Made by a program: the position numbers and the translations under genes
From: an uncultured Clostridia bacterium
GTDB taxonomy: Bacteria; Bacillota; Clostridia; Christensenellales; UBA3700
Reading direction: 5' to 3'
NCBI GenBank assembly: GCA_946623205.1
Contig: CAMOQV010000008.1
Span: forward strand, 1-27,298
DNA length: 27,298 nucleotides
Notes under the pieces: generated by a model
Database searches by the model: none
Told to the model about the DNA's origin: nothing
Seen by the model: the letters and a program-made list of their open reading frames with translations, nothing else
Shown: one piece after another, positions 1 to 9,869 of the stretch
Layout of the letters: every line of letters starts with the position of its first letter
Numbering within the stretch: position 1 is the stretch's first letter

Positions 1-18
1 TAAAACTAATGAGGTAAT

Positions 19-2511
19 ATGGATAAATATGATATCACTGGAATGAGCTGTGCGGCTTGTTCTGCAAGAGTTGAAAAAGCAGTTAAAAATGTTGAGGGAG
101 TTAATGAATGCTCTGTAAACTTGCTTACGAATTCTATGACAGTAGATGCATCTGTTTCTCCAGACATAATAATTAAAGCTGTAGAAAATGCCGGATATGG
201 AGCATCTTTACACTCTAACAAAAAAGTTGAAACGAAAGATAATTCCCTAAAAGATAACGAAACACCAAGATTATTAAAAAGATTAATATCTTCATTGGTA
301 TTTTTATTAATATTGATGTATTTTACGATGGGCCACATGATGTTCAAATGGCCATTACCTCCATTTTTGGAAGGAAACTTTATTGCTGTTGCATTAATAG
401 AATTAATATTAACATCTATCATTATGCTTATAAATAAAGCATTCTTTATAAGTGGGTTTAAAGCGTTAATACATAGATCTCCAAATATGGACACGCTCGT
501 ATCTATGGGCGCATCTATTGCATATATATGGAGCATATATGAATTGTTTAATATGACATCTGCATCACTTAATGGCGATATTGAATATACTCATGAACTT
601 TTAATGAACCTATATTTCGAATCATCTGCTATGATTTTAACTTTAATCACTATAGGTAAAACGTTAGAAGCTTATTCAAAAGGCAAAACTACATCTGCAC
701 TAAAAAGTTTAATGGCGCTTGCACCAAATACAGCAACTATTATCAAAGATAATAAAGAAGTTATTGTAGATATAAAAGAAGTTAAAGTTGGAGATATCTT
801 TGTTGTCCGTCCTGGCGATTCAATTCCAGTAGATGGGATTATCATAGAGGGACAAAGCTCAATCAATGAAGCATCTTTAACAGGTGAAAGTATTCCAAAA
901 GATAAAAACATAAATGATGAAGTATTTAGTGGAACAATTAACACAAATGGCTTTATTAAATGCAAAGCCACAAAAGTTCAAGAAGAAACAACTTTATCTC
1001 AAATTATAAAGCTTGTTGAAGAAGCATCTTCATCTAAAGCTCCTATTGCAAAGATTGCAGATAAAGTATCGGCAATATTCGTTCCAACAATCCTAGCACT
1101 AGCTTTAGTTGTAACAATTGTTTGGTTATTTATATCAAAAGATATAGGCTATTCTCTTGCAAGAGGAATATCTGTACTTGTTATTTCATGCCCTTGCGCA
1201 TTAGGATTAGCTACTCCTGTTGCCATTATGGTTGGAAGCGGCGTTGGTGCCAAAAATGGCATCCTATTTAAAAATGCTAAAGCAATTGAGATGGCCGGAA
1301 AGATAAAGATTGTCGCTTTAGATAAAACAGGTACTATAACAAAAGGCGAAATGCACGTGTCAGATATCATTCCTACTGATGGATTCAATTTAGATGAATT
1401 AATTAAGATTGCAGCCTCTATTGAAAACAACAGTGAACACCCTATTGCTAAATCAATAGTTAAATATGCAAAAGATAATAATATTGATCTTATCGAGACT
1501 AAAGATTTTAAATCTTTATCTGGAAGCGGGATAATTGCAACTATAAACAAAAAACAAACTATTGCTGGCAATAAAGAATTTATCTCTCAATATATTAATA
1601 TTGAAGATAGTATCTTAGAGACTATTAATAGTCTATCTAACGATGGTAAAACTCCAATCATTTTTGCTCAAGAAAAGGTACTTGGGATTATTGCTATTGA
1701 AGATGAATTAAAAGAAGACAGCAGAGCTGCTATTTCCGATTTAAAAGCGATGGGAATTATAGTCTACATGTTAAGCGGGGATAATGAAATAACTGCAAAA
1801 AGCATTGCAAAGCGTGTAAATATAGATAACGTCATTGCAAATATAAAGCCTAACGATAAAGCAAATATCATAAAAGATTTATCTAAAGAAGGTAACGTTT
1901 GCATGGTAGGCGATGGTATAAATGATGCCCCAGCGCTTACTACAGCCGACTTAGGAGTTGCTATTGGCGCTGGTAGCGATATAGCAATAGATTCTGGCGA
2001 TGTTGTTTTAGTTAATAGCAATTTGACATCGCTAGTCGATATGTTAAAGCTTGGACGAAAGACTCTTTTAAATATTAAGGAGAATTTGTTCTGGGCATTT
2101 ATTTATAACGTAATATGCATTCCTATCGCAGCTGGTGCCTTTATCCCATTAGGAATAACACTCGAACCAATGTATGGCGCAGCTGCAATGAGCTTGTCTA
2201 GCTTTACAGTTGTAATGAATGCTCTACGCTTAAATTTATTTAAACCAACAAAACATGAAATCGTAGAAAACAATCAAGGAGATATAAAAATGGAAAAATT
2301 AATTAAACTAAACATTGAAGGCATGATGTGTATGCATTGTGAAAAGCACATGAGCGATGCTCTTTTAGCTTTAGATGGCGTTAAAGAAATTAAAACAATG
2401 GATCACACTAAAAACCTTGCTGAAATTATCGTAACAAAAGATATAAGTGATTCAGATTTTGAAAACACTGTTAAAGAAGCTGGTTATACTCTAAAAGGAA
2501 TTGTTAGATAA
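19..2511 (+). CDS. copA: Copper-translocating P1B-type ATPase with C-terminal CopZ-like domain
   Basis: An 830-residue membrane pump predicted to export Cu(I) using ATP. An N-terminal heavy-metal-associated (HMA) domain carries GMSCAAC at residues 8-14. Hydrophobic segments follow, then an actuator domain with TGES. The transmembrane metal site is CPC at 391-393, the phosphorylation site DKTGT starts at Asp435, the nucleotide-domain HP motif is SEHPIAKS, and the hinge GDGIND is at 631-636. All key residues are intact. Unlike the plain CopA layout, a second HMA domain with GMMCMHC (768-774) ends the protein at residues 758-830. It begins at a Met with its own Shine-Dalgarno. The start at 19 has GAGG at 11-14, and the TAA at 1-3 may end an upstream gene. 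It converges with the next gene with one base between stops. Family assignment is secure. Cu(I) rather than Ag(I) preference is inferred from the CPC and CxxC motifs. Confidence 0.96.
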   Translation: MDKYDITGMSCAACSARVEKAVKNVEGVNECSVNLLTNSMTVDASVSPDIIIKAVENAGYGASLHSNKKVETKDNSLKDNETPRLLKRLISSLVFLLILMYFTMGHMMFKWPLPPFLEGNFIAVALIELILTSIIMLINKAFFISGFKALIHRSPNMDTLVSMGASIAYIWSIYELFNMTSASLNGDIEYTHELLMNLYFESSAMILTLITIGKTLEAYSKGKTTSALKSLMALAPNTATIIKDNKEVIVDIKEVKVGDIFVVRPGDSIPVDGIIIEGQSSINEASLTGESIPKDKNINDEVFSGTINTNGFIKCKATKVQEETTLSQIIKLVEEASSSKAPIAKIADKVSAIFVPTILALALVVTIVWLFISKDIGYSLARGISVLVISCPCALGLATPVAIMVGSGVGAKNGILFKNAKAIEMAGKIKIVALDKTGTITKGEMHVSDIIPTDGFNLDELIKIAASIENNSEHPIAKSIVKYAKDNNIDLIETKDFKSLSGSGIIATINKKQTIAGNKEFISQYINIEDSILETINSLSNDGKTPIIFAQEKVLGIIAIEDELKEDSRAAISDLKAMGIIVYMLSGDNEITAKSIAKRVNIDNVIANIKPNDKANIIKDLSKEGNVCMVGDGINDAPALTTADLGVAIGAGSDIAIDSGDVVLVNSNLTSLVDMLKLGRKTLLNIKENLFWAFIYNVICIPIAAGAFIPLGITLEPMYGAAAMSLSSFTVVMNALRLNLFKPTKHEIVENNQGDIKMEKLIKLNIEGMMCMHCEKHMSDALLALDGVKEIKTMDHTKNLAEIIVTKDISDSDFENTVKEAGYTLKGIVR
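2276..2292 (+). promoter_or_regulatory. Internal ribosome-binding site and ATG inside copA
   Basis: AAGGAG at 2276-2281 lies eight bases before an in-frame ATG at 2290 (codon 758). That ATG opens exactly at the C-terminal HMA domain. Initiation here would give a separate 73-residue protein the size of the copper chaperone CopZ. The site is plainly visible; its use is inferred. Confidence 0.5.
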
Positions 2512-2512
2512 T

Positions 2513-3397
2513 TTAGATATCTATTGTATATGAGAATGTATAAATCTCATTTGGAGCAAGTTTATTGATTCCATCTTTTTGAGATAATTCCCTATTTGGA
2601 TTAGAAATATCTGGAATACCATTCCATGGTTCAATACAAATATACCCACCAAACTTTTCTTTAGTCCATATAGCAACAGTCTTTGGATGGTTTAGATGCA
2701 TAATAACATCTTTACCATCTTTTTTATGTAATGTAACTTTATCCATATCTGCATCGCAAAACATCAATGTTTTATATTTTTGGAAAATCTCTTTTTTAAG
2801 ATCAATTCTTTTAACTTTTTCAAATGGTCCTTTTCGTACAATAAAACTACCATTTTCATCCAAATAATAATTATTTGGAGTAAATTCATTTTCAAACTCA
2901 ATATAGTTTCCATCTATAACATCTGTATCATTAACTCTTTCAAATGGTATTTGAAATGCTGGATGCCCACCTATACCAAAGAACAAATCTTTATCGTCTG
3001 TGTTTTTGATTGTATATGTGACCTTCAAATTGCCACCATTTAGCAGATAATTAGATTTAAATATAAAGTTATAAGGATATTGAGATAGCGTGTCTTTATT
3101 TGACGAATATGAAAGCGTAACTTCGTTATCTTTTCTATCTTCTACATCAAGATAGGCATATCTTATAAGGCCGTGATTCTTCATTGAGTATTCTTTGCCA
3201 TCAACTGTATAGATGCCATCTTTTAGTCTCGCGATAAAAGGAAAAATTGCTACATCCTTCCCTTTCCAGCTTTCTTCAGCTCCTTGCCAAAGATATTCAT
3301 AATCGTTTTTCTTTATAGAATCTAAACAGCCGCCTTGTCTATTTACAGATACTTTATTCGCCCCGCTTTGTATCGTCACTATCTTTGTTTGTTCCAT
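2513..3397 (-). CDS. Aldose 1-epimerase family protein (LacX/GalM-like)
   Basis: A predicted cytosolic sugar mutarotase-like protein of 294 residues from the chosen start. An early glycine-rich strand leads to an EYLWQG motif. The family's FPFIARLKDG and KNHG stretch follows, then GGHPAF in the middle, and IEPWNGIPD near the end holds the likely catalytic Glu. Length fits the LacX-type branch (about 290 residues). The longer reading from 3448 would add a Lys/Arg-rich stretch that is just the shifted tail of the upstream gene, so ATG 3397 is preferred; GAGGAA lies about 11 bases upstream. It overlaps the end of the upstream subtilase gene by 44 bp and is probably translated from the same mRNA. 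No terminator lies between it and convergent copA. The sugar substrate cannot be told from sequence. Confidence 0.85.
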   Translation of the reverse strand: MEQTKIVTIQSGANKVSVNRQGGCLDSIKKNDYEYLWQGAEESWKGKDVAIFPFIARLKDGIYTVDGKEYSMKNHGLIRYAYLDVEDRKDNEVTLSYSSNKDTLSQYPYNFIFKSNYLLNGGNLKVTYTIKNTDDKDLFFGIGGHPAFQIPFERVNDTDVIDGNYIEFENEFTPNNYYLDENGSFIVRKGPFEKVKRIDLKKEIFQKYKTLMFCDADMDKVTLHKKDGKDVIMHLNHPKTVAIWTKEKFGGYICIEPWNGIPDISNPNRELSQKDGINKLAPNEIYTFSYTIDI

Positions 3398-6300
3398 CTT
3401 CTTTTTCTTCCTCAACCTTTTTATTATCATAATCTCTAAATACATCATCGAGATCTATTTTCTTTTCTTGATTATTTGCGCTTCCAAAGATATCTTCAAG
3501 ATCAATATTTTCTTTTCTTGATTGTCTTATCGTATTTAATTCCATACGCTTTTTAGTAATCATAAACGTAGCAACAATAGCTCCTGCTACTAAAACCACA
3601 GCAACTGTAGCAACGATAGCAACTACTACCCAATTCTCAAGACCAGTATTTCCAGCGATATTGTCAATTATTGAACCGCTATTAGTATAATCTTTAAGTT
3701 GTGAGTTATAACTCTTTAATACTAATTCGCCACCTGTTAAGCTTTGGATTGTCTTAATCTCTGATTCAGATAATGCATTGTATGCGCGTCTTACTTCTTC
3801 AAATTGAGCTTTATTACTATCCGTAATTGTTTGGCCAGATAATGCACTTGCTTTTTCCATAAAATTAATCATCTTTTGCGCATCTTGAGAAAGCATAATT
3901 TCATCACATAACATGTTCCATGTCTTATTGTTTTCAAATGCATTCTTCGTGTTATCATTTTTAACCAACAACGCAACAGCTACTTTATCTTGGTTATACG
4001 AAATGAAGTTACAATAAATTGATCCGCTTGAAGAATTATATGCACCAAGTAATTTTGGCGTTTGCTCTCCCTTATATTCGACAAACCCAAGTTTTGTACA
4101 GCCAAAGAACGCACCATTTCCTATAGCCTTCACGCTCGCTGGAAGAATTACATATACTAGTGATTCATTTCCATCAAACGCATATTCTCCAATAGCGCTT
4201 GTATTATCTAACACTTCATATGAGGTTAAAGATAATGATTTTGGATAATAAATAAGCATATATGTACCATCATCTAAAACTCTATAGACAATGTTTTGGT
4301 TGCTCTTTGTATCGATAACTAGATTTGATGAAGAATAATCTCCCTCTTCATCAATTTGTATATTAATATCCACTTCACAAAAAGCAGCTTGTGAAATAGA
4401 TTTTATAGTTGTTGGTAAAGTTACTTCACTAATAACAGTTTTGTAGAAAGCAAGGGATTTAATGCTTTCAACTTTTGGCATGTTAACTCTTGCAAGATTA
4501 TCGCACTCCGCAAATGCTGCATACCCTATCTCTTTACAAGAAGTTAAATCAACGCTCTTTAATGCTTCACAATACGTAAAGCCATAATCTTCAATCTTTG
4601 TAACTCGTTGAAGATTGATAGATGCTTCCTTTTCTTCATTTGCAAAACTCTTATAGAATGCACCATATAGGACTTCAATACTTACGACATCTGATGTAGG
4701 CAATTCAACCTTCTCTAAATTACCACATTCATAGAACGCAAGTTCGCCAATCTTCAATGTTCCATTAATCAAATTCTTATTTAGTGAAATAGTCTTAATT
4801 CCCGATTGAGCAAATGCTGCATATCCCATCTCTTCAATAACTGGAAGATCTAATGTATCTAGTGATGTACATGACATAAATGCATAATCACCAATCTTTT
4901 TAACATTATTCAAATCCATATATGACATATCTAAAGCTGTGCAATAAGCGAATACATACTCCTTAATTTCTTCAATACTATTAGGAATTTCAACTCTTAC
5001 CAAATCTTTATGATAGTACGTTGTTGAATTGACTGTTATTGGAGCAAATGTATATGTTCCTAAGTCCTTTGAGCCTTCATCAAATATAACACTTCTTAAT
5101 GCTCTAGTAGCGGCAAATGTGTATTTGCCCATTTCTTGAACTTCGCCTAATCTTACAGTAGATAGACGATTGCTCATGTAAAAGACATAATCTTTATATG
5201 TTGTCTTTATGCCAGAAAAATCTACAAGACTTAAATTTGTATTATAGAACGCTCTTGAAGCGATAGTTAATTCTTGATTTGCTGTCTTCACAATTGCTAT
5301 TGTTTGAAGATATTTACAATCCTCAAATGCGCTTTGACCTATATATGTTAAGGTTGATGGCAATCCCATCGTTTTCAAACTTGTATTACCTTTAAATGCT
5401 TCAGCTTCTATTCTTTCAATGCTAGTTGATCTTAAATCAAGAGTGCCGTTATATATAGATAGGTTAGCTAATGCGCCTTGACCGATTACTTTAATTGATG
5501 TATCGTTTAACACTCCTTGAATATTTAAAGCAAGTTTTAATTCCCCATCAATTACAATATTAGAAGACGCAGTTCCATCAATTGTGAAGTTTGTTAGTTT
5601 TGTGCATCTTAAAAATGCATCATTTGCAATGTTCATAGTTGAAAGCTTTTCAGAAGCAAGTATAACTTCACGCAAATTGATACAACCATAGAAGGCTTGA
5701 GATGCTATTTTTTGCACGTTTGTTAAATCTATTGATTCTAATCTTATACAACCATAGAAAGCATTAGCTCCTATTGTTTTTATAGAATCGATATTAGATA
5801 TTGTCTTTATTGAAGTGTTTCCATTAAAAGCATTAGCATATATTGCCTTGCAATTATTTGGAAGGACAATATTTTCAACTGATGTCGCATATGAAAAAGC
5901 ATTTGCGCCAATCGCTACGATTGAATCATATTGAGACAAAGATAAATCTAAATCAGTTTCTGTGTCCTCAAAGCATGCAAGCAACAAGCCGTCATCGTTT
6001 ACATAAATCTTATCAACAACAGTTACATTGTATGTATTAACAATTACTCCATTTGCTTTAACTATTAATCTAACTGTGCCAGATTCATTTGCACTGATAA
6101 CTCCATTTTGGATATTTAAAACAGTATCATTGATAGAATCATCTGCATTCTTTGTTTCGTATGTTATCTCCACCGGATTTTGAATGTAGTTATAGTTATA
6201 TGGTGTGTAAGAATAATCAAACTTAAATGATTCGCCTGGAGCTAATTCTATTCTGCTTGAAGAAACACTAATTCCAAAGAATGGCTTTCTATTTGAAGTG

Positions 6301-9300
6301 ATTGTATTAATCATTTCATAACTAGATATATTTGTCTTTTGATATTCTGCAGATTCATAGCTTGAAGCATTTGCTCTTATGGCTATGCTTGATTCATTGT
6401 TATTTTCATCAACAATATAAACAATTGCCATTCCAGCTTGAAGACCTGTAATTTTTCCTTTTTCAATAGCAACTATAGCTGTATCTGAAGATACCCAAGT
6501 GTATTTGCTATCCTTGTTGTAATTCTTTAAATAAGTATTGTTTGCTAGATCAACTTCTTTATTCACAGATACTTCGATTTCTGTTTGAATAAATGACACT
6601 ACATTTGATTCAATTGTTTTTGTCTCTGTTGTTGGCTTTGAAGAATTAGTAGTCTCATTAGAACTTTCTTTAGAGCCTATTTGAGAACTTGCGCCTTCCC
6701 AATTTTTGATACTGTAATAGTAAATATTTGAATTAAACGCATAGTCAATTACATAGAAATACAAATATCCGTTCGTAGCATTCTTAATAGCATCTGTAAC
6801 ATCATATGTAACTTCGGTTGTTTGGCCAACACCATCTGCTTTAAATGCTACAGGATACATATCTTCCACATTTAAAGTTACATTAGATATTGAAGAACCA
6901 GTTCCTGTACATACGGCTAAAGCTTGAATGTAGTGGTTATCTGATAAAGTAAATGTTGCTAAACATTTATCGTCTTCTTCTTTCGCTTCAATATTTTCAA
7001 TTTCTGGAGCCTCTTCATCTACATAGAACTTTTGTGTGTATGTAGCAGATACTTCATTTTCTTGATCTTTGTCGTAAGTCCTATAAATCTTAACTATCAC
7101 TTCATATTGGTTGTTGTTATATAAATCTAATGAATATGGAGAGATATCGACATTAAAGTCGCCACCATACAATATTGCATATGAAGGATAATATGTTGTC
7201 TTTGGAACATAAGAAGCATTTTCTGTATAAACTACGCTATTTGTCATTAAATCAACAACTTCTACATCTATACGTTCTGCATTTCTCAACAATCCTAATT
7301 GAATATATCCTAGTGAATACATTGAAGATGAGAAAATAGAAAGTGCGGCAAACTCCTCGTTAGCTTGTGGTTTTTCTCCTTTGTAATCATCATCTAAAGC
7401 AAACGCAAAACTACCTAGTGCTATATAATATGAATTTGCATATAAACCATATGAAGTAGAAGCTCTCATATATGGTTCTATAGTATCGTCGTCTTCATAA
7501 TTTGTTATATCTAACATAGGTTGATCATCCCAATTGCCACTAAAACCAATGAATGGTACAGATAGGCTAATTGAATGCGTTTCATCTATAAGTTCAACAT
7601 AACCTTCGACATATATTCCATTTTCAAATTGAGCCAATTTATCTAAAGCACTTTGCGCTAATGTTAAATCAATTTCTACATCCAAACTTTCACCTGCTGG
7701 AATAGAAATAACGTATACATCTCCAACTTTTTCGCTATTTGTAACGGCATTTATAACAATATCTAAGTTTGTATCATTGCCACTCATATTGCCATCTTTT
7801 AATAGCTCAGTTAGCGTATATACATTAAGATTTGTAGTCATATCAAAAGCATTAAAGTTATTGATAGTAAACTTCAATGTTATATCTTTAGTTAAATTAT
7901 CCCCAAGTTCAATTTTTGTTTTATATTCATCCTCTGTAGATATGAAAGCTAATGAATTAATAGCATCTTCAACCTGTGCAAGGCCTGCACCTTGAGATCT
8001 TGGAGAAATTAAAACACCACTTAAATCTGTCAACAAATCTGTATTTGACATAATAAGCTTCGTTGTTATAGTTGCCATTTCTAGTTTCGTATCTACGTTA
8101 AATGTTGCTTTATTTGTTTTTACAAAACCATATACTGCAGCAAATACACCGGCAACGTTTGGAGAAGCCATTGATGTTCCTGTCATTTGAACATATGATT
8201 GATTATTACCTGCTGAATATACGCTAGTACCATATCCAACCACATCGACGCCTAAATTTAAATCCCCAATAACACCGCCTGATGAAGAAGCATGCATTAT
8301 AGTTGCAATGAATGATTCGTCAAACGTAATTTGTCCTACATTTGAAATAGCCGAATCTACCAATATCTTGCCAAATTCTTTTGTTACAATTGCAGCGGAA
8401 AAAGATTCTGTTGTAATAGATGGAATATTAGTTGTTGATTCACTATTCACAAATAAAACGGCAATCGCGCCTTTTGCTTTAGCATTTTGAACTTTTTCTT
8501 CAAAAGTAATCTCTCCCCTCTTTACTACAACAATTTTACCTGTAACATCAACATCATCATAATCTTCTAATTTTCCTACAGCTATCTCATCGCCATCTTT
8601 TAATACTACATATTCAAGAGTAGATGAAAGTGAGTGATCATTTATGTACTCAAGAATATCTTGTGCAAACGAACAATACTTATTATTTGTTGAGCAATAT
8701 GCATTTGTATAAGAAATCTTATTTCCACCAACTTCAAACCAACAAAGTTCTTGAACGTTACCGATAGATATTGTCTCGTCATAAGAAGCTGGTGAACCAA
8801 TTGCAGCATTATCTACATACTCACTTGTCGCCAAGTTAGTGCCATTTTTACCACCATATGCACTTGTGAAAGAGTTTCCTGATGCGCAAATGACATTTAC
8901 TCCTGCATCTTTTAATTTTTTAACGGCCTTATAAATTAAACTATCTTCTTCAACCTCAAATCCAGAATTTGAGCCTAATGACATATTTACAACATCAACA
9001 TTTAGTTTTAAACAATCTTCAAGTGCGGCTCCAATTGTATCATTGTACATAACACCTTCTGCATTAGCTACTTTCATCAATGCCAATTGAGCGTCCTTGA
9101 CAACACCTGTTATAGTTGAAGAATCCCCTGCAATAATACCAGCAACGTGAGTTCCATGATTTTCGGAAGAATCATATACATCAGTATCTCCTTCACCATA
9201 GTCATATGCATATGCTATCTTTTTAGAAACATATACGCTTTGAGATGAAACTCCAGATTGTTCATATGAATTTAACTCATATAGAGCATCTTTAATAACT

Positions 9301-9869
9301 GCCTCTGTTAAAGTAGATTCAACTTCTGTTGTGTTAGAAAAAGCAACATGAGATACATCAAAAGCAGCGTCAACTACAGCAACAACTACGCCCTTGCCAG
9401 TATATGCTGTTTCATTTTTGAATATTCCTTCGTTTGTTCCGCTTTGAGTTGAATATGAATACTCATCATAACTTGCAAGTGCTGTATAAGTTCTTGCAAG
9501 ATCTACGCTCTCAATATATGAAAGAGATGTTAAAGATGCAATATCTTTGATTTTTATTGATATTGATTCGCCATTAAAAATATTTGAGAACGAATATCTC
9601 TTTTGGGCCTCAATCCCTAATAATGCCAAATCTTGCGATAATTCGTGTGATGCAGAATCTTTGTATTTAACAACTAAAACAACTTCATCGTTTTCGTGCA
9701 AAGATAAAGACTCGTCTGTTAACGACGACAAAATATTTGATACATCAATACTTGATTGATCATCAAGTTTCGTTAAGATAGTTGTACTTTCCGCAAAACA
9801 ATATGATGTGAAAAATACAGAGATAATCGCAATAAGTAAAACTAAAACAACGGATGCCTTTTTCTTCAA
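3354..9869 (-). CDS. Secreted C5a-peptidase-like subtilase with BspA leucine-rich repeats and membrane anchor
   Basis: A 2171-residue surface protein. A signal peptide (about 1-27) precedes an S8 subtilisin domain resembling streptococcal C5a peptidase/lactocepin: Asp167 in VVDAAFD, His238 in NHGTHVAG, oxyanion Asn332 in SGN and Ser566 in GTSMASP. A PA domain insert lies around 380-520. Beta-sandwich (Fn3-like) regions follow, with ISPRSQGAGL just after the protease. A Big_2-like segment lies near 1100-1165. Roughly 23 LRR_5/BspA repeats (pattern IGxxAFxxCxxLxxVxLP) fill about 1290-1930. A hydrophobic helix at about 2081-2105 comes next, then a charged 66-residue cytoplasmic tail. No LPXTG motif is seen. 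The start is TTG at 9869: it has a good Shine-Dalgarno, an in-frame TAA lies two codons upstream, and the signal peptide begins there. It lies 15 bp after the aminotransferase. Protease activity is well supported; the target is unknown. Confidence 0.93.
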   Translation of the reverse strand: MKKKASVVLVLLIAIISVFFTSYCFAESTTILTKLDDQSSIDVSNILSSLTDESLSLHENDEVVLVVKYKDSASHELSQDLALLGIEAQKRYSFSNIFNGESISIKIKDIASLTSLSYIESVDLARTYTALASYDEYSYSTQSGTNEGIFKNETAYTGKGVVVAVVDAAFDVSHVAFSNTTEVESTLTEAVIKDALYELNSYEQSGVSSQSVYVSKKIAYAYDYGEGDTDVYDSSENHGTHVAGIIAGDSSTITGVVKDAQLALMKVANAEGVMYNDTIGAALEDCLKLNVDVVNMSLGSNSGFEVEEDSLIYKAVKKLKDAGVNVICASGNSFTSAYGGKNGTNLATSEYVDNAAIGSPASYDETISIGNVQELCWFEVGGNKISYTNAYCSTNNKYCSFAQDILEYINDHSLSSTLEYVVLKDGDEIAVGKLEDYDDVDVTGKIVVVKRGEITFEEKVQNAKAKGAIAVLFVNSESTTNIPSITTESFSAAIVTKEFGKILVDSAISNVGQITFDESFIATIMHASSSGGVIGDLNLGVDVVGYGTSVYSAGNNQSYVQMTGTSMASPNVAGVFAAVYGFVKTNKATFNVDTKLEMATITTKLIMSNTDLLTDLSGVLISPRSQGAGLAQVEDAINSLAFISTEDEYKTKIELGDNLTKDITLKFTINNFNAFDMTTNLNVYTLTELLKDGNMSGNDTNLDIVINAVTNSEKVGDVYVISIPAGESLDVEIDLTLAQSALDKLAQFENGIYVEGYVELIDETHSISLSVPFIGFSGNWDDQPMLDITNYEDDDTIEPYMRASTSYGLYANSYYIALGSFAFALDDDYKGEKPQANEEFAALSIFSSSMYSLGYIQLGLLRNAERIDVEVVDLMTNSVVYTENASYVPKTTYYPSYAILYGGDFNVDISPYSLDLYNNNQYEVIVKIYRTYDKDQENEVSATYTQKFYVDEEAPEIENIEAKEEDDKCLATFTLSDNHYIQALAVCTGTGSSISNVTLNVEDMYPVAFKADGVGQTTEVTYDVTDAIKNATNGYLYFYVIDYAFNSNIYYYSIKNWEGASSQIGSKESSNETTNSSKPTTETKTIESNVVSFIQTEIEVSVNKEVDLANNTYLKNYNKDSKYTWVSSDTAIVAIEKGKITGLQAGMAIVYIVDENNNESSIAIRANASSYESAEYQKTNISSYEMINTITSNRKPFFGISVSSSRIELAPGESFKFDYSYTPYNYNYIQNPVEITYETKNADDSINDTVLNIQNGVISANESGTVRLIVKANGVIVNTYNVTVVDKIYVNDDGLLLACFEDTETDLDLSLSQYDSIVAIGANAFSYATSVENIVLPNNCKAIYANAFNGNTSIKTISNIDSIKTIGANAFYGCIRLESIDLTNVQKIASQAFYGCINLREVILASEKLSTMNIANDAFLRCTKLTNFTIDGTASSNIVIDGELKLALNIQGVLNDTSIKVIGQGALANLSIYNGTLDLRSTSIERIEAEAFKGNTSLKTMGLPSTLTYIGQSAFEDCKYLQTIAIVKTANQELTIASRAFYNTNLSLVDFSGIKTTYKDYVFYMSNRLSTVRLGEVQEMGKYTFAATRALRSVIFDEGSKDLGTYTFAPITVNSTTYYHKDLVRVEIPNSIEEIKEYVFAYCTALDMSYMDLNNVKKIGDYAFMSCTSLDTLDLPVIEEMGYAAFAQSGIKTISLNKNLINGTLKIGELAFYECGNLEKVELPTSDVVSIEVLYGAFYKSFANEEKEASINLQRVTKIEDYGFTYCEALKSVDLTSCKEIGYAAFAECDNLARVNMPKVESIKSLAFYKTVISEVTLPTTIKSISQAAFCEVDINIQIDEEGDYSSSNLVIDTKSNQNIVYRVLDDGTYMLIYYPKSLSLTSYEVLDNTSAIGEYAFDGNESLVYVILPASVKAIGNGAFFGCTKLGFVEYKGEQTPKLLGAYNSSSGSIYCNFISYNQDKVAVALLVKNDNTKNAFENNKTWNMLCDEIMLSQDAQKMINFMEKASALSGQTITDSNKAQFEEVRRAYNALSESEIKTIQSLTGGELVLKSYNSQLKDYTNSGSIIDNIAGNTGLENWVVVAIVATVAVVLVAGAIVATFMITKKRMELNTIRQSRKENIDLEDIFGSANNQEKKIDLDDVFRDYDNKKVEEEKEDGTNKDSDDTKRGE

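Noticed and set aside
2270..2300. Programmed frameshift to make a copper chaperone, as in E. coli copA
   Set aside because: No slippery heptamer with downstream structure was seen here, and the extra HMA domain is in frame. Internal initiation explains it better.
2513..3448. Longer start for the epimerase-like protein at 3448
   Set aside because: The extra 17 residues are basic, lie in the shifted tail of the protease gene, and do not belong to the family. ATG 3397 gives the normal length.
3354..3560. LPXTG wall anchor at the protease C-terminus
   Set aside because: No LPXTG before the helix, and the tail after it is 66 residues, far longer than a sortase signal.
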